A stretch of 64,000 nucleotides of DNA from Sipunculus nudus (taxonomy: Eukaryota; Annelida; Sipuncula; Golfingiida; Sipunculidae): assembly GCA_026874595.1 (NCBI GenBank), contig CM049321.1, positions 48,587,297 to 48,651,296 of the forward strand, given 5' to 3'. The position numbers and the translations under genes were made by a program. This document shows positions 60,627 through 64,000 of the stretch, piece by piece; position 1 is the first letter of the stretch; each line of letters starts with the position of its first letter. The notes under the pieces were generated by a model that searched no databases, was not told the origin of the DNA, and was given only the letters and a program-made list of their open reading frames with translations.

Positions 60627-60939
60627 ATACAACCTTTACGAAAGGTCCCCGACGACCTTATGACCATTAAAACGTCTTGGCCAAACCGTGGCGTCACTGG
60701 CACACTCAGAACCTGTATCGTATGCGGTAGGTTTTGACACTTCTAAATTGAGTTTGGAAACCTCCCGCGCTCAGGGAAACCCACTCCAGCGCGCGCACAC
60801 TTCAAAGCAGACGACTTTAGGTCTACAGCAGACGACAAGCTCGCTGAGCGCGCTAACGAATGGGAAGTCCCCCTGAGTCGCTTATCTCTGATCACTTAGA
60901 GCCTTAATCGCCACGGCTCACAGAACAGCGGCCCGCGAG

Positions 60940-60998
60940 AGCTCACCACTCTGCCCCACGTATACATATATAGTAGGGTTGTCTCCAGTAATCATTCA
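60940..60998 (+). promoter_or_regulatory. TATA-box core promoter of the signal-peptide gene
   Basis: TATATAG at 60967-60973 follows GCCCCACG. An initiator-like TCATTC (A at 60994) lies 27 bases downstream of the TATA start, the normal spacing. The 500 bases upstream are clearly richer in G+C than the surrounding DNA. Confidence 0.5.
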
Positions 60999-61428
60999 TT
61001 GTCTCATACTGTGCAAGAGTGAACACTTCGGATACAGACACGAAAACTAAGACTCCAAGGATATTTGTATAGACTTGCTTAACTTGTGGGAGATTGTCTT
61101 CGTCATAATTGACAGGGATATATACGACCCGGCACGTGCGGGGGAGTTTATCTTCTGACTGTTATTACCATCGCCTAAACCACGAGATATACATTGTTTA
61201 CATTGTGTGTGTAGTCCCGTCAGTGTACCACACAGACTGTTGTGGATTTGGCGGTTGCTTCTGCGGTGCTTTATGGGACGGTACAAGTGATAACATAAGG
61301 TGCTGCAGTACTGAATGTAAGCGAGGGATATCTTACCATAGTAGAACGCACGTGGCGTCAATCCACAACTTGTCGTACAACAAGATAGCGTACATACATC
61401 GTACAAGTTGTACACACACGGGGCCACA
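60994..61428 (+). other. Probable 5' leader with short upstream frames
   Basis: If transcription starts near 60994 the leader is about 435 bases. It contains ATG GGA CGG TAC AAG TGA from 61273 and a start-stop element ATGTAA at 61315-61320. A 5' intron cannot be excluded, because the second one also reads as a donor-like GTAAGC. Confidence 0.4.
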
Positions 61429-61528
61429 ATGAGGTTTACATCGCTTAGGAAGTTGTACGCATCGGCACCTGTCGTATGTATCATACTGGCCACTGCGTGG
61501 TCAACCGTCCAGGGGCAGTTTGTCAAAG
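61429..61528 (+). CDS. First coding exon of a secreted or membrane protein (signal peptide)
   Basis: ATG at 61429 opens MRFTSLRKLYASAPVVCIIL then ATAWSTVQGQFVK, and the exon ends at the strong donor GTAAGTC (61529) in phase 1. The peptide has a basic start (R2, R7, K8), a hydrophobic core (APVVCIILATAW) and a likely cleavage after VQG or STVQG, so it is a classical signal peptide. ATG context is CCACAATGA. An exon that holds only a signal peptide and leaves in phase 1 is common in genes for modular extracellular proteins. The rest of the protein was not found in the next 2.4 kb. By synteny with human BBS9-BMPER it could be crossveinless-2/BMPER; this is only a hypothesis. Confidence 0.6.
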
Positions 61529-62240
61529 GTAAGTCATTAATATGCCAATGTCCATCTAAATACCAACACTAAGTACATTATAGCGATTTGATATAGCGGG
61601 GAGGCGGAGTTACAATAGTAAACAACTCCAGCCGTGCTCGCTATAGGGGTCGGTCACTATATCCATCCACTTCGTATTTGTGTGCAGCTAATATATTGTT
61701 ACGGAAGATGAGATTCATATTATCTCGTGGTCGCATTCCAGGACTTATATTGAGCGGAATTCGGCACAGTAGTCGCCCAAGAGGCGTGAACCGACGTCTC
61801 AGTTGTGGCATGGTTTTCTTCAAACCTTGGATACCCCTTAATAAACAAGAATGTTGTGTTTGTGTTATCTATACGGAATTTATTATAACGTCTAAGGTCA
61901 GCTTTCATGTAGAATATACTTACTAATATTATAAGCTTCCACATGTTAAAACGTTTCCCAAGGCCTTAAAGATATAACTTTTTGGGAGTATCCTCTCGCC
62001 CGTCCTAAAAAGACGAATGTTATGATGGCTACTGAAAGACGATCTTACGATATGAAATTGTCTCACGTTTAAGCACCGGTTTTATCTCTCTCTCACACAC
62101 ACACACACATGCATGCAAGGTCTTATACCCCGCTAAGAAAGCGGTGCTTATTTTTAATTATCATTTCAAATTCAATCAGTTTAAGATTTTAAAAGCCCCT
62201 TCCTCTCTGACGGTGTAATCCAGTGTGATAGTAATGTGTT
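61529..62240. other. Intron of the signal-peptide gene, start
   Basis: No second exon recognised. A short CA run at 62094-62108. Confidence 0.5.
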
Positions 62241-62244
62241 TTCA

Positions 62245-62255
62245 CACATATGAAA

Positions 62256-62311
<56 letters not shown>

Positions 62312-62421
62312 GATAAAGCAAGTTTGCTGTCTCGATCTAACCTTTAATCTCTCTCTCTCTCTCTCTCTCTCATTGATAAAGCAAGTTTGCTGTCTCGATC
62401 TAACTTTTAATCTTTTCTAGG

Positions 62422-62468
<47 letters not shown>

Positions 62469-62602
62469 GATAAACCAAGTTTTGCTGTCTCGATCTAACC
62501 TTTAACCTTTTCTAGGGCTCTCTCCCTCTCTCTCCCTCTCCCTCTCTCTCTCTCATTGATAAACCAAGTTTGCTGTCTCGATCTAACCTTTAACCTTTTC
62601 TG

Positions 62603-62649
<47 letters not shown>

Positions 62650-62698
62650 GATAAACCAAGTTTGCTGTCTCGATCTAACCTTTAACCTTTTCTAGGGG

Positions 62699-62730
<32 letters not shown>

Positions 62731-62741
62731 TCTCTCTCTCA
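62245..62741 (+). repeat. Compound satellite: CT runs plus a 45-60-bp unit, about six copies
   Basis: TCTCATTGATAAA(G/C)CAAG, TTTGCTGTCTCGATCTAACC and TTTAACCTTTTCTAGGG alternate with (CT)n tracts of variable length. Copies begin near 62307, 62370, 62463, 62552 and 62644; the last CT tract is followed by unrelated DNA. Confidence 0.95.
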
Positions 62742-62744
62742 TGC

Positions 62745-64000
62745 TGTAACAACATTGCCGGAGTCAGCTTGGCGGTCACGTGAGTACGATTCACGTCGTC
62801 TCTGAGCGGTTCCCAGGAGCCCTTGACATATACCTTAGCGGTTGTGGGTTATCCGGATTATCAAAGGATTATCTCGGGATTATCGTGTCGTCAGCCAGAG
62901 TAGAAGAAGGCCCTTCATTTGTTACTACACATGCCACTGTAATGTTCATTTGGTCAAGTCTAAGAAGCGCAGATGTGCAGATAGGAGAACTACATATATA
63001 CTAGTATATTATGTTATGTATATAGATATGATATGTATACACATATTATATATTATGTACATATAGCTACTATGTATATAATATATACATAATTATAGTG
63101 TAAACATGTAGAATAAACATGACACACACGCATGTATATTTACATATGTTAGTGTGTTTTATGTTTTTACATCATGTTTATGTTAGATAGTAAATAGCTA
63201 GTATACATAATCCTGTAACTAATAAACGTATATAGTTCTTTATTATCTTACAATAAAAATGATGGACTTTTGATTGGTTATTCAAGAGTATATAATTTCG
63301 CACTACATGTTTAATAACTAAATCAAAAGAATTATGAAGAATACTGACCATGACTTATATACTGATCTTAATTCCCATTAATGCCTTATATATAAAGATA
63401 TACTATATGTGAATTTATATATATATATGTACACGCACTCGTCTAAATCAAATATATATATATACATTGACATTTAATATTTTTTACATTTGATTAAAGT
63501 ATATACCTCTACACTGAAACCCGCCCACTCTAAACAGTTCTTCGTGTATTGAACCCAGGCCTTCATATTAAAGTTATTTATATTTATGCCGATACAGAAA
63601 TACAATATACGCCGCCCGACTTGTGTTATAAATAACAGTCCCGGAAATGCCTAGTTAATAGCGGTTGGAATTTTTTACTGATAAAAGGGCTATGACGCGG
63701 TGTCCGATTGACTTATCTACCACTGAGCGGCCAAAAATACCCTGCCCGTTTCTCATATATCATAACCAACAATTTTTAATCTTTTGGACAGCTGTTGGTT
63801 CGTATCAGGGTAAATTGGAATGCAATCCTACCGCGCTGCACGATGTTCACTCTGTCTAGAATTATTCACAACGTGCGGCAAATTTCACAAAATCCATCAC
63901 GGATTCCCAGTCCCATCAATTACATGTATATAAAATTTACTTTGCACTCTTGAGTCGTGTATGAATATTTTATCAGGCTTCAAATATAATTTTAAATATA
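62745..64000. other. Intron DNA, no exon recognised
   Basis: AT-rich with TATATA-type patches (63000-63080, 63418-63470). Frames at 62780-63066 and 63665-63859 lack splice context and similarity. Confidence 0.5.

Overview
The window is eukaryotic nuclear DNA from an invertebrate animal, most likely a mollusc (probably a bivalve; inference). It is AT-rich. Its one well-recognised gene is split by GT-AG introns, and the rest is dominated by short dispersed repeats, minisatellites and microsatellites. There is no sign of operons, bacterial genes, rRNA or CRISPR.

Gene content. From 1641 to 27138 (+) lie the last fourteen coding exons of BBS9 (PTHB1), the BBSome subunit of primary cilia. They encode about 670 residues and all exon phases agree. 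The first part of the protein, most of the beta-propeller, must lie to the left of the window. About 34 kb downstream, also on +, a TATA-box promoter (about 60967) and a leader lead to an exon (61429-61528) that encodes a signal peptide and ends at a good splice donor. This is the first coding exon of a secreted or membrane protein whose remainder is outside the window or not visible. In human, BBS9 is followed in the same orientation by BMPER (crossveinless-2), so an orthologue of that gene is a testable guess and no more.

Repeats. Introns of BBS9 and the 27-61 kb interval carry at least eight dispersed families, named A-H here. Families A and D share one blueprint: an 11-bp perfect terminal inverted repeat, a hairpin just inside the left end, a GTCC-rich stretch, a run of about 300-340 bp tandem units, and a right end that matches the left. 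Families A, B, C and D differ in the rest of their sequence but all carry the palindrome GGTGGCGCCACC or a close form of it. The largest member (16414-20440) holds about twelve internal units. Two LINE 3' ends are present, one nested with target-site duplication inside a hAT-like element. Two very large inverted repeats (5.5/8.9 kb and 49.6-50.7/57.4-58.5 kb) and a duplicate of the start of BBS9 exon 8 in an earlier intron show a history of local rearrangement.

Layout: 1-1640 intron with a decayed A element; 1641-27138 BBS9; 27.1-29.9 kb 3' region, SINE-like sequence and minisatellite; 30.9-37.5 kb dense repeats (D, E, B, C, F, MITE, 20-bp minisatellite); 38-46 kb mostly plain AT-rich DNA with scattered promoter-like motifs; 47-50 kb trinucleotide satellite, LINE tail and C element; 49.6-58.5 kb large inverted repeat enclosing E and B copies; 58.5-60.9 kb plain, then GC-richer promoter region; 61.4 kb signal-peptide exon; 62.2-62.7 kb compound CT satellite. 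All alignments were made by eye, so element borders are approximate.
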